The translations under genes were made by a program, and so were the position numbers. The notes under the pieces are model-generated. The model was not told the DNA's origin. It searched no databases and saw only the letters and a program-made list of their open reading frames with translations. Positions 8,072-17,869 of a stretch of 64,000 nt of DNA are shown here, piece by piece. Each line of letters starts with the position of its first letter. Position 1 is the stretch's first letter. The stretch lies in assembly GCA_963977415.1 (NCBI GenBank), contig CAXBOS010000001.1:310001-374000 (forward strand), in the 5' to 3' direction. This stretch comes from Croceimicrobium sp963977415 (GTDB lineage: Bacteria > Bacteroidota > Bacteroidia > Flavobacteriales > Schleiferiaceae).

Positions 8072-10789
8072 ATGAAAGGGAGATGGAATTTATTAATTAA
8101 AACAGCACAGCTTGCAGTAGCGGCCTGGCTACTTTTATTCCCTTCTAAATCACTCGCGCAAAGCGCCGAAACTTTTATTCTATCTCAAGAGAATCTTAAT
8201 AGTGTTAAGTATACAGATTCTTTAAATTTCTATCCTCGTTTAGAGGATTTGAAGCTAGACTCCAGCATGTATCAGTTTATTTCTGATCAAACTGTTGGTT
8301 TAGAAAGGCCGGTTAAAAATGGGGCTTGGATTGCATTCGAGCTAGAGAATAACTTAAATATTGTGCGTTTTTTGTATCTGCGTTTCTGTCAAAAGGCGGA
8401 TACGGTTTTGCTCTTTAATTTCCCGAAGACTAGTTTACCTACCCTTAGCCTTGCAAGTGGAAGGCAAGCTCCATCTGAGCGCATAATTTTTAGTTCTTCC
8501 ACTTATTTGCCCGTCACAATCCCGCGCCAAGAAAAGGTCCTATTCGTTGCCTATGTGCGTTTTCCTAAAAATGATTCAGACCCCCATTTTAACGAGCTGT
8601 TTATTAGTAATGCTCAAACCATTAATTACGCTTATGTAAATAGAGCTTCTGTTCAATTTTTCTTTGCAGGCTTTATTATTCTCCTAAGCATTATTGCCGC
8701 GGTGGCCTCGGTACTGCTTAGAAGTAAATCCCTCGTTTATTATGCGCTGGTCATGCCCTTTACCATTATTTACTTTCATCAACAGATGAATATAAACGCC
8801 TATCTGGTAGAGTGGTTGCCCTGGTTTGATGGTTATCAGCAAGCAAATACAGCGCTGGTCTTTGAAATTTTGATTGGCTTCTTTTTTATTTCTGAATATT
8901 TAGAACTCAAGACTAAGCTACTTTCCTTTTATCGTTTTTATGGGGCGGTAACCTTGCAAACTTTGATCGCCTTATTTGCCGTAATATTTTTTAAACCCGG
9001 TGTATGGATAAATATATTTTTAATTATTTGGTTACTTACCAGTCTGGGTATTACCTCATATTTAAGCTTTAAGGGCAAGAAAAGCGCTCGAATATTACTC
9101 TTGTCTTTTGGGGTATTAATTCTTGGAGCGATATTTTTAGCCTTAGATAGAGCGGGAATGGTGGCAAATTTCCACTTGGCTGCCTATGCCTTTCAAATAG
9201 GAACCCTACTTTTTTCCTTAATTCTCTTCTATGCTTTAGCAGTAAAAGTGAACTCTATTCGACTGGAAAAACTTAAAGCTGACGGGATAAGCAAGATGAA
9301 AACGCAGTTTTTCCAAGATATCTCACATGAATTACGCACCCCCCTAAGCTTAGTAATAGATCCACTTGAACGAGTGTTGAAGGACATGCCCACTAGTAGT
9401 ACTAAAGAAGTATTACGCACCGCTCATCAAGCTTCTCAAGGTTTATTAAACTTGGTAAATCAAATTTTAGATTTAAGTAAACTGGATTCCGTTCCTATTG
9501 AATTATCCTTGAAACCAGTAAGAATTTCGGCACATTTAGAGATCTTAATGGGTAGTTTTCGCTCATTGGCAGATGAGAAAGGGATAAAGCTAGAGTTCCA
9601 ATCCGAGTGTAAGAATTTAGTAATAGGATTGGATACCTTAAGGTTTCAGCAAATCGTTAATAATTTGCTTAGCAATGCTCTCAAATTTACGCCTGCGGGA
9701 GGTAAGGTTTTACTTCGCTTGTTTCAAAATGAGAATGGATTTGTGGTATTAAGTGTAAAGGATAATGGTTTTGGTATCAGTGAAAAATCACTACCCCATA
9801 TTTTCGACCGCTACTTCCAGGCTCCGGAAAATAAGAATGCAGAATCGCCCGGTACGGGCATAGGCCTAGCCTTAACTAAGGCTTTAGTAGAGCAGCATCA
9901 AGGCAGTATCGCGGTAACTAGTAAATTGGGCGAAGGAACTTGTTTTACCATTAAACTAGCCACTGATTTACTGCCTGAGGATGAATTAGTATTACCAGAG
10001 GAGCTTTTCTACCCTGGTGTAGATAATGATCCAAAGGGTAAGTCTAAACCACTTGTTTTAATAATTGAAGATCATCCGCAGTTAAGAGCCTATTTACTCG
10101 GGCAGTTAAAGGAGCACTATCGTGTGCTTGAGGCTGCAGACGGAAAAACTGGCTTAAGTTTAGCTCAGGAGCATATGCCCGATTTAGTAGTTAGTGATTT
10201 AATGATGCCTTTTAAAGATGGCTATGAAATAACAAGAAGTCTCAAAAGTGATTTACGAACTAGTCATATCCCGGTGATCTTGCTGACGGCTAAGGCGGGC
10301 CAAGAAGCGAAAAACAGAGGCTTGGAAATAGGGGCGGATGATTATCTTCTAAAACCTTTTAATACGGAAGAATTGCTTTTAAGGATCTCAAACTTAATGA
10401 AGCAAAGAGCGGAATGGCGAAATCTATCCCGTAAAACAGATTTGCCAAACATTAATAAGGATTTACTGAATCGCGTGGACCGCGAATTTTTAGAGAAATT
10501 AGATAAAGCTTTGGAGACGCATCATGCGGAAGCAAATTTTTCGGTTGAAGATTTGGCCGCCGCTGTTGCAATGAGTAAAACGCATCTTAACCGAAAATTA
10601 AAAGCGCTGTTAGATCTATCTGCAAATAAGGTCATTCAAAACTACCGCCTCGAAAAGGCAAAGTCTAAATTAGAGGCAAAGGATGGAAATGTCTCTGAAA
10701 TTGCCCTGCTCTCTGGTTTTAATAGCACAACCTATTTTGTGAAAGTCTTTAAAGATAAGTATGGCACTACGCCGGGTTCATTTCTTTAG
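8072..10789 (+). CDS. Hybrid histidine kinase, 7TM sensor, response regulator and AraC domain
   Basis: A 905-residue one-protein two-component system. It has a signal peptide (to about 30), an extracellular 7TMR-DISM type domain (about 35-185), and seven membrane helices (about 190-395). A HisKA domain follows with H419 in 'DISHELRTPLSLV', then a HATPase with N-box 'QQIVNNLLSNALKFTP' and G-boxes 'DNGFGISEKSL' and 'GTGIGLALTKALVEQHQG'. The receiver has acidic 'IIEDH', D709 in 'VSDLMMP' and K in 'LLKPF'. A C-terminal AraC helix-turn-helix region ends '...GFNSTTYFVKVFKDKYGTTPGSFL'. It therefore senses outside the cell and binds DNA itself. Classical HTCS proteins use beta-propeller sensors; this one has the DISM sensor instead. 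It is monocistronic. The target is unknown; the T9SS gene downstream is a candidate only by position. Confidence 0.9.
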   Translation: MKGRWNLLIKTAQLAVAAWLLLFPSKSLAQSAETFILSQENLNSVKYTDSLNFYPRLEDLKLDSSMYQFISDQTVGLERPVKNGAWIAFELENNLNIVRFLYLRFCQKADTVLLFNFPKTSLPTLSLASGRQAPSERIIFSSSTYLPVTIPRQEKVLFVAYVRFPKNDSDPHFNELFISNAQTINYAYVNRASVQFFFAGFIILLSIIAAVASVLLRSKSLVYYALVMPFTIIYFHQQMNINAYLVEWLPWFDGYQQANTALVFEILIGFFFISEYLELKTKLLSFYRFYGAVTLQTLIALFAVIFFKPGVWINIFLIIWLLTSLGITSYLSFKGKKSARILLLSFGVLILGAIFLALDRAGMVANFHLAAYAFQIGTLLFSLILFYALAVKVNSIRLEKLKADGISKMKTQFFQDISHELRTPLSLVIDPLERVLKDMPTSSTKEVLRTAHQASQGLLNLVNQILDLSKLDSVPIELSLKPVRISAHLEILMGSFRSLADEKGIKLEFQSECKNLVIGLDTLRFQQIVNNLLSNALKFTPAGGKVLLRLFQNENGFVVLSVKDNGFGISEKSLPHIFDRYFQAPENKNAESPGTGIGLALTKALVEQHQGSIAVTSKLGEGTCFTIKLATDLLPEDELVLPEELFYPGVDNDPKGKSKPLVLIIEDHPQLRAYLLGQLKEHYRVLEAADGKTGLSLAQEHMPDLVVSDLMMPFKDGYEITRSLKSDLRTSHIPVILLTAKAGQEAKNRGLEIGADDYLLKPFNTEELLLRISNLMKQRAEWRNLSRKTDLPNINKDLLNRVDREFLEKLDKALETHHAEANFSVEDLAAAVAMSKTHLNRKLKALLDLSANKVIQNYRLEKAKSKLEAKDGNVSEIALLSGFNSTTYFVKVFKDKYGTTPGSFL

Positions 10790-10979
10790 AATGCGATAGC
10801 CTTGCAAAGAGGAAAGACCAATTTATGGGCATTTTGCTTTGAGTAAGGTTCAAAATTATCATAAAAGGGTTCGTTTGTAATAACATGTTCTATTTTTTAA
10901 AAATCATGTTTCAAATCTGCTAGCGCCTAAGTCTAACGATAACAGATATTTGCGGCTCTAATTAATAAATCTTTTCACG

Positions 10980-12164
10980 ATGAAGAAAATTTTACTTTCT
11001 GTTTTAGGCTTGGTAGCTTTTGGACCATTGCTCTTGGCCCAAAGCTTAACCTCTAATTCTTTTATCCGACCAGCGGCCTTTGTAGACACCTTTTATTATG
11101 CTGGCGTTTCAAGCGTAAGCCCTGCAACACAAGGCTTAGCACAAACTTGGGATTATTCTAATTTGGTACCCAATGGAAATATTGCCACCCAACAGTTTTT
11201 TAGTGCCGGCGACAGTTTAGTTTATTACCCAGGTACTTTGCAGTATCGTCTTCGAGATCTCTATAGCCCTACTGGTCAAGCAATTCCTTCGGCCGAATTT
11301 ACCAGCGTAAATAGTTCTGGTTATACCTTTTCAGCTACTTATGTTTCGGGTCTTACCGAAAGTTTAACGGCTTTTACGGGTGGTGCAAACGATCAACTGG
11401 AAATTCCACAGCAGCGAGTAATCTATACTGACACTTTGTTTTATCTAAAGTTTCCTGTGGGAAGCCAGTCTTCTTGGTCTTCTCAATATAATCATAGAGT
11501 TAATTATAACGCAACCGTAGCTTCCGCTGGCTTAAGTGGAACGCCAGGTGTTTTTCAAACTACTTTTTCACAAACTAGATCGGTGGTTGGTACAGGCCAA
11601 ATTATTATTCCTGATGAAAATGGTAACGCAATGCCTCCTGTAGATGCCTTTATGATTGAAGTGACGGAGTCCAATGTCGACAGTGTATTTTTAGGTGGAG
11701 CACCCGCTCCGGCACCTTTATTAGGCTTGTTTGGATTATCTCAGGGCAGCACGGTAACCTCTAAGTCCGTACTTTTTTACCCAATCAACAATTGCGAAGG
11801 TCCTCTTGCGTCTTATAGTGTGGATGAGGTAAATGGAAGTATTTTAGGTTTTATTTATCGTCCTCGTACCGCGCGCAAAGCAAACTCAATTGGTTTGGCC
11901 CAAATGGACCTTATAAGTACTAATGTTTATCCTAACCCAATGCTTCAAGGAGGCAGTCTGAACATCGATCTTTCGGTAACAGCGGATCTTGCAGCAATTA
12001 AAATCTATAACATTCAAGGTCAGCAAGTGGCCGAATACAATACCAGTGAGATTAATACCCAAAACCTATCTATTACCCCTAATCTTGGTGAAGGTATATA
12101 CTTAATTAGCTTGGTAAACCAGTCTGGAGTGGAATTAAGCCGCACTAAACTACAAGTGTTATAA
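10980..12164 (+). CDS. Secreted T9SS cargo protein of unknown function
   Basis: A 394-residue protein with a signal peptide (MKKILLSVLGLVAFGPLLLA|Q). The beta-rich body has no catalytic motif that I recognise. A typical type A T9SS sorting domain covers about the last 80 residues: 'NVYPNPMLQGGSLNIDLSV', '...AAIKIYNIQGQQVAEYN', 'GIYLISLVNQSG...KLQVL'. It is thus exported, then secreted or attached at the cell surface by the type IX system. It lies 190 bp downstream of the hybrid kinase and is followed by its own terminator. Confidence 0.8.
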   Translation: MKKILLSVLGLVAFGPLLLAQSLTSNSFIRPAAFVDTFYYAGVSSVSPATQGLAQTWDYSNLVPNGNIATQQFFSAGDSLVYYPGTLQYRLRDLYSPTGQAIPSAEFTSVNSSGYTFSATYVSGLTESLTAFTGGANDQLEIPQQRVIYTDTLFYLKFPVGSQSSWSSQYNHRVNYNATVASAGLSGTPGVFQTTFSQTRSVVGTGQIIIPDENGNAMPPVDAFMIEVTESNVDSVFLGGAPAPAPLLGLFGLSQGSTVTSKSVLFYPINNCEGPLASYSVDEVNGSILGFIYRPRTARKANSIGLAQMDLISTNVYPNPMLQGGSLNIDLSVTADLAAIKIYNIQGQQVAEYNTSEINTQNLSITPNLGEGIYLISLVNQSGVELSRTKLQVL

Positions 12165-12191
12165 TTTTTTCTTCTGGTTGTAAATCTAGAA

Positions 12192-12227
12192 AGCCTTGGT
12201 TCTTTAGCTAGAGCCAAGGCTTTTTTT
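12192..12227 (+). terminator. Rho-independent terminator
   Basis: AGCCTTGGTTC / GAGCCAAGGCT stem (one G-U pair), 8-base loop, then seven T. It ends the T9SS cargo gene. Confidence 0.88.
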
Positions 12228-12435
12228 AGGTATCAAGGCTAAAATTGCCGAGACTAAGCAAGGTTCTTAAAATGAAGGAAAGTATTTTCCACGCTTTATT
12301 TCGCTGAAAGTAAAATTCTGTGTTAAGCTCCTTTGCTATGGTCTGCCACCGCTGCAGGATGCAGACTTATCTTTGTTATAAATCGGAGCTGGTCAATTTT
12401 AGTTGAACTTATCGTATTATACAAGGACTGGAAAC
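12228..12435. other. Intergenic, nothing recognised
   Basis: Between two convergent terminators. No frame, tRNA or repeat could be supported. Confidence 0.6.
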
Positions 12436-12467
12436 AAAAAAGGCGACTCATTTGAGTCGCCTTTTTT
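12436..12467 (-). terminator. Bidirectional terminator of the glmS operon
   Basis: AAAAAAGGCGACTCA / TGAGTCGCCTTTTTT stem with a two-base loop and T-runs on both strands. It sits 19 bp beyond the glmS stop. Confidence 0.9.
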
Positions 12468-12485
12468 TATGCTAAGTTTTTCTAC

Positions 12486-14327
12486 TTATTCTACTGTAAC
12501 CGACTTGGCCAAGTTTCGTGGCTGGTCAACATTACAACCGCGCATAACCGCGATGTGGTAAGAAAGTAGCTGTAAAGGAATGGTAGTTAATAAGGGAGAG
12601 AATACCTCCATAGTATCTTCCACTTCAATAACATAATCGGCCATTTGTGCGATTTCGCTATCCCCTTCACTTACGATGGCAATCACTTTACCTTCTCTCG
12701 CTTTAACCTCTTGAATATTGGAAACGATTTTCTCGTATTGTCCACTTTTAGGTGCTATAACTACCACCGGCATATTCTCGTCGATAAGCGCAATAGGTCC
12801 GTGCTTCATTTCTGCAGCAGGATAACCCTCGGCATGAATGTAGCTGATCTCTTTTAATTTCAAAGCGCCTTCTAGGGCAACCGGGAAATTATAACCACGA
12901 CCTAAGTAAAGGAAGTTAGGGGCGTCTTTAAAAGTTTCGGCAATAAACTTACTCTGAGCATCACTTTTAAGCATGCGTTCAATCTTATTAGGGATTTCGT
13001 GCAATTCACTTAATAAGCGGTGGTAGTAGCTTTCTTTCAGTAGGCCCTTCTTATGAGCAATTTTAATAGCCATTAAAGCCAATACTGCTACTTGAGAGGT
13101 GAAAGCCTTGGTAGAAGCTACCCCAATTTCGGGTCCAGCATGGGTATATGCACCGGCATGGGTTTCACGGGCAATAGAGGATCCTACTACATTACAAACA
13201 CCGAATATAGTGGCGCCTCTTTCTTTAGCCAATTTAATAGCGGCTAAAGTATCTGCGGTTTCCCCCGATTGGCTAATCGCAATAACAACGTCTTTCTCCG
13301 TGATAATAGGATTGCGATAGCGGAATTCTGAGGCATATTCTACTTCAACTGGGATCCGCGCTAAGTCTTCGAACATATACTCAGCCACTAAGCCAGCATG
13401 CCAGCTAGTTCCGCAACCCAAAATGATAATGCGGTTGGCATTCACTAGTTTCTCTTGAAACTGATATATACCATCCATTTGGATTAAACCTTGTTCGGGT
13501 AATAATCTACCTCTTAAAGTGTCTCCAATAGATTTAGGTTGCTCGTAAATTTCTTTTAGCATGAAATGCTCATAGCCACCTTTTTCAATAGAGGCAAGAT
13601 CCATTTCTAATTGATGCACATAATGATCAATAACTCTATTATCTGGAATGGATAGGACTTCAATGTCTTGTCCACGATTGATAATGGCCATCTCATCATC
13701 TTCTAGGTAAACCGCTTTTTTGGTAAACTCTAAGAAAGGCGTAGCATCACTAGCGATGAAATATTCACCAACGCCAATTCCAACTACCAAGGGGCTACCT
13801 TTTTTAGCTACGACGATTTGGTCCTTATTGCTAATATCAAATACAGCAATAGCATAAGCACCAACTACCTGGTTAAGGGCAATTTTAATGGCTTTCGCTA
13901 AGGTGGTTTTTTCAGAACGCTTTACATCTTCAATAAGGTTAACTAAAACCTCCGTATCGGTATCGCTATGAAATTCAAATCCACGGGATATTAAGGCTGA
14001 TTTTAAAGAACCATAGTTTTCAATAATGCCATTGTGTATTAATACAATTTCACCGCTGTTAGAGACGTGCGGGTGGGCGTTAACATCATTAGGCTCACCA
14101 TGCGTAGCCCAACGTGTGTGGCCAATGCCAATGGTTGATTCTTCAACGGAGTCACCCATTTTCGCTTCTAAGTCAGCTACTTTGCCTTTGCATTTTACTA
14201 ATTTCAAATTACCGTTTAATACGGCAATACCCGCACTGTCATAGCCACGGTATTCTAATCTTCTCAGGCCGTTAATTACAACGGGCACTGCATTTTTATT
14301 TCCTAAATAGCCAACGATTCCACACAT
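12486..14327 (-). CDS. glmS: Glutamine--fructose-6-phosphate aminotransferase (isomerizing)
   Basis: A 613-residue protein making glucosamine-6-phosphate from fructose-6-phosphate and glutamine, the first step to UDP-GlcNAc for the cell wall. The N-terminal glutaminase starts MCGIVGYLGN, with Cys2 as nucleophile after Met removal. It has 'GHTRWATHGEPNDVNAHPH' and 'HNGIIENY'. Two SIS sugar-isomerase domains follow ('GCGTSWHAGLVAEYMFE', 'ISQSGETADTLAAI', 'LGRGYNFPVALEGALKLKE', 'EMKHGPIALI'). It ends 'DQPRNLAKSVTVE', the universal C-terminus. It is last in a three-gene leftward operon with the DUF4270 and starch-synthase-like genes. No glmS ribozyme is seen upstream, as expected outside Firmicutes; the gap is 15 bp. 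Confidence 0.98.
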   Translation of the reverse strand: MCGIVGYLGNKNAVPVVINGLRRLEYRGYDSAGIAVLNGNLKLVKCKGKVADLEAKMGDSVEESTIGIGHTRWATHGEPNDVNAHPHVSNSGEIVLIHNGIIENYGSLKSALISRGFEFHSDTDTEVLVNLIEDVKRSEKTTLAKAIKIALNQVVGAYAIAVFDISNKDQIVVAKKGSPLVVGIGVGEYFIASDATPFLEFTKKAVYLEDDEMAIINRGQDIEVLSIPDNRVIDHYVHQLEMDLASIEKGGYEHFMLKEIYEQPKSIGDTLRGRLLPEQGLIQMDGIYQFQEKLVNANRIIILGCGTSWHAGLVAEYMFEDLARIPVEVEYASEFRYRNPIITEKDVVIAISQSGETADTLAAIKLAKERGATIFGVCNVVGSSIARETHAGAYTHAGPEIGVASTKAFTSQVAVLALMAIKIAHKKGLLKESYYHRLLSELHEIPNKIERMLKSDAQSKFIAETFKDAPNFLYLGRGYNFPVALEGALKLKEISYIHAEGYPAAEMKHGPIALIDENMPVVVIAPKSGQYEKIVSNIQEVKAREGKVIAIVSEGDSEIAQMADYVIEVEDTMEVFSPLLTTIPLQLLSYHIAVMRGCNVDQPRNLAKSVTVE

Positions 14328-14342
14328 AATGAGAGATCTTTT

Positions 14343-15689
14343 TTAAGGTTTTGTGTAATAAATTATAACTTTTGCTTGTTCTTGCGGCTCTTTCCCTCCC
14401 CTTAAAATTGTTCTGTTTGCCGCCGTGGTGCGCGTAAGAGGTGTAATAGCCATGCTATTATTCACCCCGCTATTGAGTACCGAAAAAAGTTGACGGCTTA
14501 CATCGAAAATATAACGATTCTCTCTTAAGGCACCGCGTCTTAAGTTGCCATCGCCACCCCCGTCTACTTGATAATCTAAAATGCGGTCTCCCAACGCATT
14601 GCCATTAAAAAGACGGACCTCCATTCTAGGACTCGGTGCAACCGCAGTACCTAAACCTTGGGCCGTATAAAATTCAATTAAAGCTCGGTTGATTATCAAT
14701 CCTTCTTGACTAAGAGAATCAATTTTGTTTAAGTCAAACTTAAAAGCAGTCACTACGCCACCCATGGCCTGCACATAAGTTAGGTCTTGGGCAGTGGTGC
14801 TATCAATCGTACTCAGGTCTATATCTGAGTTGCTATAGTCTTGATTAAAAGTGCTAAAGGTTATTGGCACCGTGCTTTTGTCTTGGTTGAAACTTAAGTC
14901 GGTAAAGGTAGTATCTAAATCATTATGATAATAGATACGAATGAGGCTATAATTACTGGCGAGGTTGGTGTATAAAACACAGCCTCCATTTTCGGATTTA
15001 ACTTCAATTCCTTTAAAGTATTCCACAAAGTTGGTGAAGCTCGCTAAGGAATCAAATTCACCATTACCTACATCGGCAAATTTACTTTGGAAAAAAGCCA
15101 AATCTAGGGGAATACGAATAGTGGCTGGCGCCAGAAGGTCTTCTACCAAAACATTGGTTTTAGGCTGCGGCATATAATTGTCGAGTCGTCCAATTTCTCT
15201 TCCCACCAAGGGGCTATAATTGCTATAAAAGCTCGAGTCTTTGCTAAAGCTCTGCTCTAATTCGCTTACGCTGATGTTCATAGCAATAGAAGTATCGCCA
15301 TAAGCTTCTGTAATTCTCAAGTAAAGATTAACTGAGTCGATAATGGGATTATCGCCAAAGTCAGGATTTACCTGCTCGGGTAATAACTGTGCTAAGAGCC
15401 GGGCTTCTTCAGTTCCAAAATTGGAACTAACCGTTCGCCCTATTAAACGGGTAGAATTATAGCCACCGAAAAGTAGTTGTTGCTGATAAGGAAGCGCGAC
15501 CAGGATCGAATCTACCGCAGTGGTATAACTAATAATGGGAACGTGAATGGTATCGGCCTCGATGGTGCCGCCAATAACTTGATCAAAACCCAAACCATCA
15601 GTCGGTTTTTCGCAGGCGCTCAATAAAGCAAAAGAAGCCATGGTTAAGATGGCTCTTTTACTAAAAACTTGTAGTTTCTTCAATATCAT
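14343..15689 (-). CDS. DUF4270 family lipoprotein
   Basis: A 448-residue protein. The signal has a lipobox 'ALLSACEKPTDG' (Cys about 26). The motifs of DUF4270 follow: 'GLGFDQVIGGTIEADTIHV', 'LLFGGYNSTRLIGRTVSSNFGTEEARLLAQL' and 'DSVNLYLRI', ending with 'RTILRGGKEPQEQAKVIIYYTKP'. The family is confined to Bacteroidota, lies on the outer membrane or surface, and has no assigned function. It sits between the starch-synthase-like gene and glmS (7 and 15 bp gaps), a gene order I recall from many Flavobacteriales. Confidence 0.88.
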   Translation of the reverse strand: MILKKLQVFSKRAILTMASFALLSACEKPTDGLGFDQVIGGTIEADTIHVPIISYTTAVDSILVALPYQQQLLFGGYNSTRLIGRTVSSNFGTEEARLLAQLLPEQVNPDFGDNPIIDSVNLYLRITEAYGDTSIAMNISVSELEQSFSKDSSFYSNYSPLVGREIGRLDNYMPQPKTNVLVEDLLAPATIRIPLDLAFFQSKFADVGNGEFDSLASFTNFVEYFKGIEVKSENGGCVLYTNLASNYSLIRIYYHNDLDTTFTDLSFNQDKSTVPITFSTFNQDYSNSDIDLSTIDSTTAQDLTYVQAMGGVVTAFKFDLNKIDSLSQEGLIINRALIEFYTAQGLGTAVAPSPRMEVRLFNGNALGDRILDYQVDGGGDGNLRRGALRENRYIFDVSRQLFSVLNSGVNNSMAITPLTRTTAANRTILRGGKEPQEQAKVIIYYTKP

Positions 15690-15695
15690 ATTTGC

Positions 15696-16514
15696 TTAGG
15701 CAATAGATTCCTCTACTGTAATTTCCTCGTAGAGTTTTCTGATTTCCACATGAGGCTCGGTAGACTCGGTTACATCAACAACGTGAGTAACGTTTGCTTT
15801 TGCATAATCTTTCATTTCATCGGCAAGTCTTTTACCGCTTAAGGCAACACCGTCGCAATAAGCCATATTGGCCTGATAAACTTTAGAAATATTCGCATCT
15901 GCGAAAGCGTTGGCCTCCTCGTCGCTTAAGCCATCGAAACTTAAATATTGAGGTAAGTCTTTACTCATATTCTCTTCTGTGGCACCGTAAACAGAAAGGA
16001 CTGTTTTGCTATGCGAGAACATGGGATCATCATGGTGGAATTTCTTAATATATAGAGGTAGGAAGCTGGCCATCCAACCATGACAATGAATGATGTCTGG
16101 GCTCCAGCCTAATTTTTTAACGGTTTCAATTACCCCGCGGCAAAAGAATAAGGCGCGTTTATCATTATCAGAATGAAACTCGTCGTCTTCGGTGTAGAAA
16201 ATGGATTTGCGCTTAAAGAACTCATCATTATCAATAAAGTAAACCTGCATTCTGGCCTGAGGTACAGAGGCTACTTTTATAATTAAGGGTTGATCTTCAT
16301 CATTGATGATGATGTTAATTCCACTAAGGCGAATAACTTCATGTAATTGGTGGCGACGCTCGTTAATTAAGCCATAGCGCGGCATAAACACTCGAACTTG
16401 GTTCGTGCCGTTATTCATTTTCTTGGGAATCTCCAAGGAAGGTTTAGATATTTCGTTCTCTGGCAGGTAGGGGTGGATCTCCTGACTCACATAAAGTATT
16501 CGCTTGCTTTCCAT
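15696..16514 (-). CDS. Glycogen/starch synthase-like protein, N-terminal GT5 domain only
   Basis: A 272-residue protein matching the catalytic N-terminal Rossmann domain of glycogen synthase: 'ILYVSQEIHPYLPENEISK', 'VRVFMPRYGLINERRHQLHEVIRL', 'IHCHGWMASFLPLYIKKF'. The C-terminal GT-B half, which binds ADP-glucose, is absent, and the KxGG loop is replaced by 'PENEISK'. Single-domain forms are common in Flavobacteriia, so this is not a local truncation. Whether it makes polysaccharide is doubtful; a regulatory or non-catalytic role is possible. It is first in the operon with DUF4270 and glmS, with a -7 box at 16550-16557. Confidence 0.8.
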   Translation of the reverse strand: MESKRILYVSQEIHPYLPENEISKPSLEIPKKMNNGTNQVRVFMPRYGLINERRHQLHEVIRLSGINIIINDEDQPLIIKVASVPQARMQVYFIDNDEFFKRKSIFYTEDDEFHSDNDKRALFFCRGVIETVKKLGWSPDIIHCHGWMASFLPLYIKKFHHDDPMFSHSKTVLSVYGATEENMSKDLPQYLSFDGLSDEEANAFADANISKVYQANMAYCDGVALSGKRLADEMKDYAKANVTHVVDVTESTEPHVEIRKLYEEITVEESIA

Positions 16515-16549
16515 TATTCCTTGTTGATCTACATATTCTTTAGGGTTTG

Positions 16550-16557
16550 CAAAAATA
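16550..16557 (-). promoter_or_regulatory. -7 element TATTTTTG of the leftward glmS operon
   Basis: Exact TAnnTTTG on the minus strand, 36 bp before the first ATG. A TTG-containing -33 lies about 20 bp further upstream. The next gene (panC) diverges from the same 104-bp gap. Confidence 0.6.
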
Positions 16558-16618
16558 TAGCTTTTTTATGAATAACTCAATTTATAATTATAGCTTTACC
16601 CGCTTGAATAGCCCGTAA

Positions 16619-17461
16619 ATGCAAGTGTTTAAAAGCGCTCAGGAGCTGAGTAATTTTTATAATAGTGTTTCTAGCGTAGGGAAAAGCCTTGGTTTCGTAG
16701 CAACCATGGGCGCCTTGCACGAAGGTCATTTAGCCTTGGCCAAGCAATCGCAGAGCGAAAATGACTTTACCATCGTTAGCATTTTTGTTAATCCTACCCA
16801 GTTTAATAATCCCGAAGATTTAGAGAAGTACCCGCGTAAAGACGAGCAAGATATTGCTATGCTTGATGCCATAAAAGTTGATGCGGTTTTTTTACCGTCG
16901 GTAGAAGAAATGTACGGCCAGGAGGTGAGTTCGGAGAGTATTAACTTAATGGGGCTCGATAAAGGCATGGAAGGCGATTATCGCCCAGGTCATTTTCAAG
17001 GGGTTGCCACCGTGGTGCGACGTCTTCTAACAATGATAAAACCGACCCGCGCTTACTTTGGAGAAAAGGATTATCAGCAATTACGGATCATTAAGCATAT
17101 AGCCGATATTTTTAAACTTGACTCGGAAATCATTGGTGTCGAAACTCAGCGTTATCTATCGGGTTTAGCCATGAGCAGTCGCAACTTTCGCTTATCTCCG
17201 CAAGCACTGGACGAGGCGAAAATCATTTATCAAAGTATGCATTGGGCTAAAGAGAACTATCTTAAATATCGTCCCGAAGCACTAAAGGAGGCGATCATCA
17301 AACGCTTTGCCGAATCGTCGCTTGTGCTAGAGTACGTTGATTTTGCCGACGATACCAACATGCGAAAAATTACCGATTGGCAAGAGGCGAAAAGCGTACG
17401 AATCTATATCGCCGCTCTTTGCGAAGGGGTGCGACTAATCGATAACTTAAGTATTCGTTAA
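16619..17461 (+). CDS. panC: Pantothenate synthetase
   Basis: A 280-residue protein condensing pantoate with beta-alanine using ATP, in vitamin B5/CoA synthesis. Motifs are HIGH-like 'MGALHEGHLALA' (about 31-42), 'SIFVNPTQFNNPEDLEKYPR', 'YRPGHFQGVATVVRRLL', 'AYFGEKDYQQL' and the KMSKS-like 'GLAMSSRN'. It is full length. It is transcribed rightward, 51 bp ahead of panD, so the two pathway steps are adjacent: PanD supplies beta-alanine to PanC. Confidence 0.97.
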   Translation: MQVFKSAQELSNFYNSVSSVGKSLGFVATMGALHEGHLALAKQSQSENDFTIVSIFVNPTQFNNPEDLEKYPRKDEQDIAMLDAIKVDAVFLPSVEEMYGQEVSSESINLMGLDKGMEGDYRPGHFQGVATVVRRLLTMIKPTRAYFGEKDYQQLRIIKHIADIFKLDSEIIGVETQRYLSGLAMSSRNFRLSPQALDEAKIIYQSMHWAKENYLKYRPEALKEAIIKRFAESSLVLEYVDFADDTNMRKITDWQEAKSVRIYIAALCEGVRLIDNLSIR

Positions 17462-17500
17462 AGGCATTTTTTTGAGAGATGTTTTTTTAATCCTTTGAAC

Positions 17501-17508
17501 TACTTTTG
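17501..17508 (+). promoter_or_regulatory. Possible -7 element TACTTTTG just before panD
   Basis: TAnnTTTG ending only 4 bp before the panD ATG at 17513, so a transcript from it would be leaderless. No -33 TTTG at proper spacing was seen, and it may be chance. Confidence 0.25.
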
Positions 17509-17512
17509 CCCC

Positions 17513-17863
17513 ATGTTAATAGAGGTATTAAAATCTAAAATCCACCGCGTTAAGATTACCGGTGCTGATTTAAACTATATCGGTAGCATTACCATAGATG
17601 AGTCATTATTGGACGCAGCAAACCTTATTCCCGGCGAAAAGGTTTCGATCGTTAATGTAAATAATGGCGAACGTCTCGATACCTATGTAATCAAAGGTCA
17701 GCGGGGCTCAGGTGAAATTACCATGAATGGCCCGGCCGCGCGTAAGGTGCAACCAGGCGATATAATTATTATTATCGCTTATGCGCAGATGCCTTTTGAG
17801 GAGGCTAAGGTTTTTAAACCCACCATTATTTTCCCCAACGAGAATACTAATAGCTTAAACTAA
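17513..17863 (+). CDS. panD: Aspartate 1-decarboxylase precursor
   Basis: A 116-residue pyruvoyl enzyme making beta-alanine from aspartate. Self-cleavage occurs at Gly-Ser in 'LNYIGSITID', which creates the pyruvoyl group. Other family motifs are 'NLIPGEKVSIVNVNNGERLDTYVI' and 'GEITMNGPAARKVQPGDIIIIIAYAQM'. I start at ATG 17513 (MLIEVLKSKIHRVK), the family's usual N-terminus; the in-frame TTG at 17495 would add six odd residues. It follows panC and precedes the flippase gene by 6 bp. Confidence 0.96.
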   Translation: MLIEVLKSKIHRVKITGADLNYIGSITIDESLLDAANLIPGEKVSIVNVNNGERLDTYVIKGQRGSGEITMNGPAARKVQPGDIIIIIAYAQMPFEEAKVFKPTIIFPNENTNSLN

Positions 17864-17869
17864 GTTCGC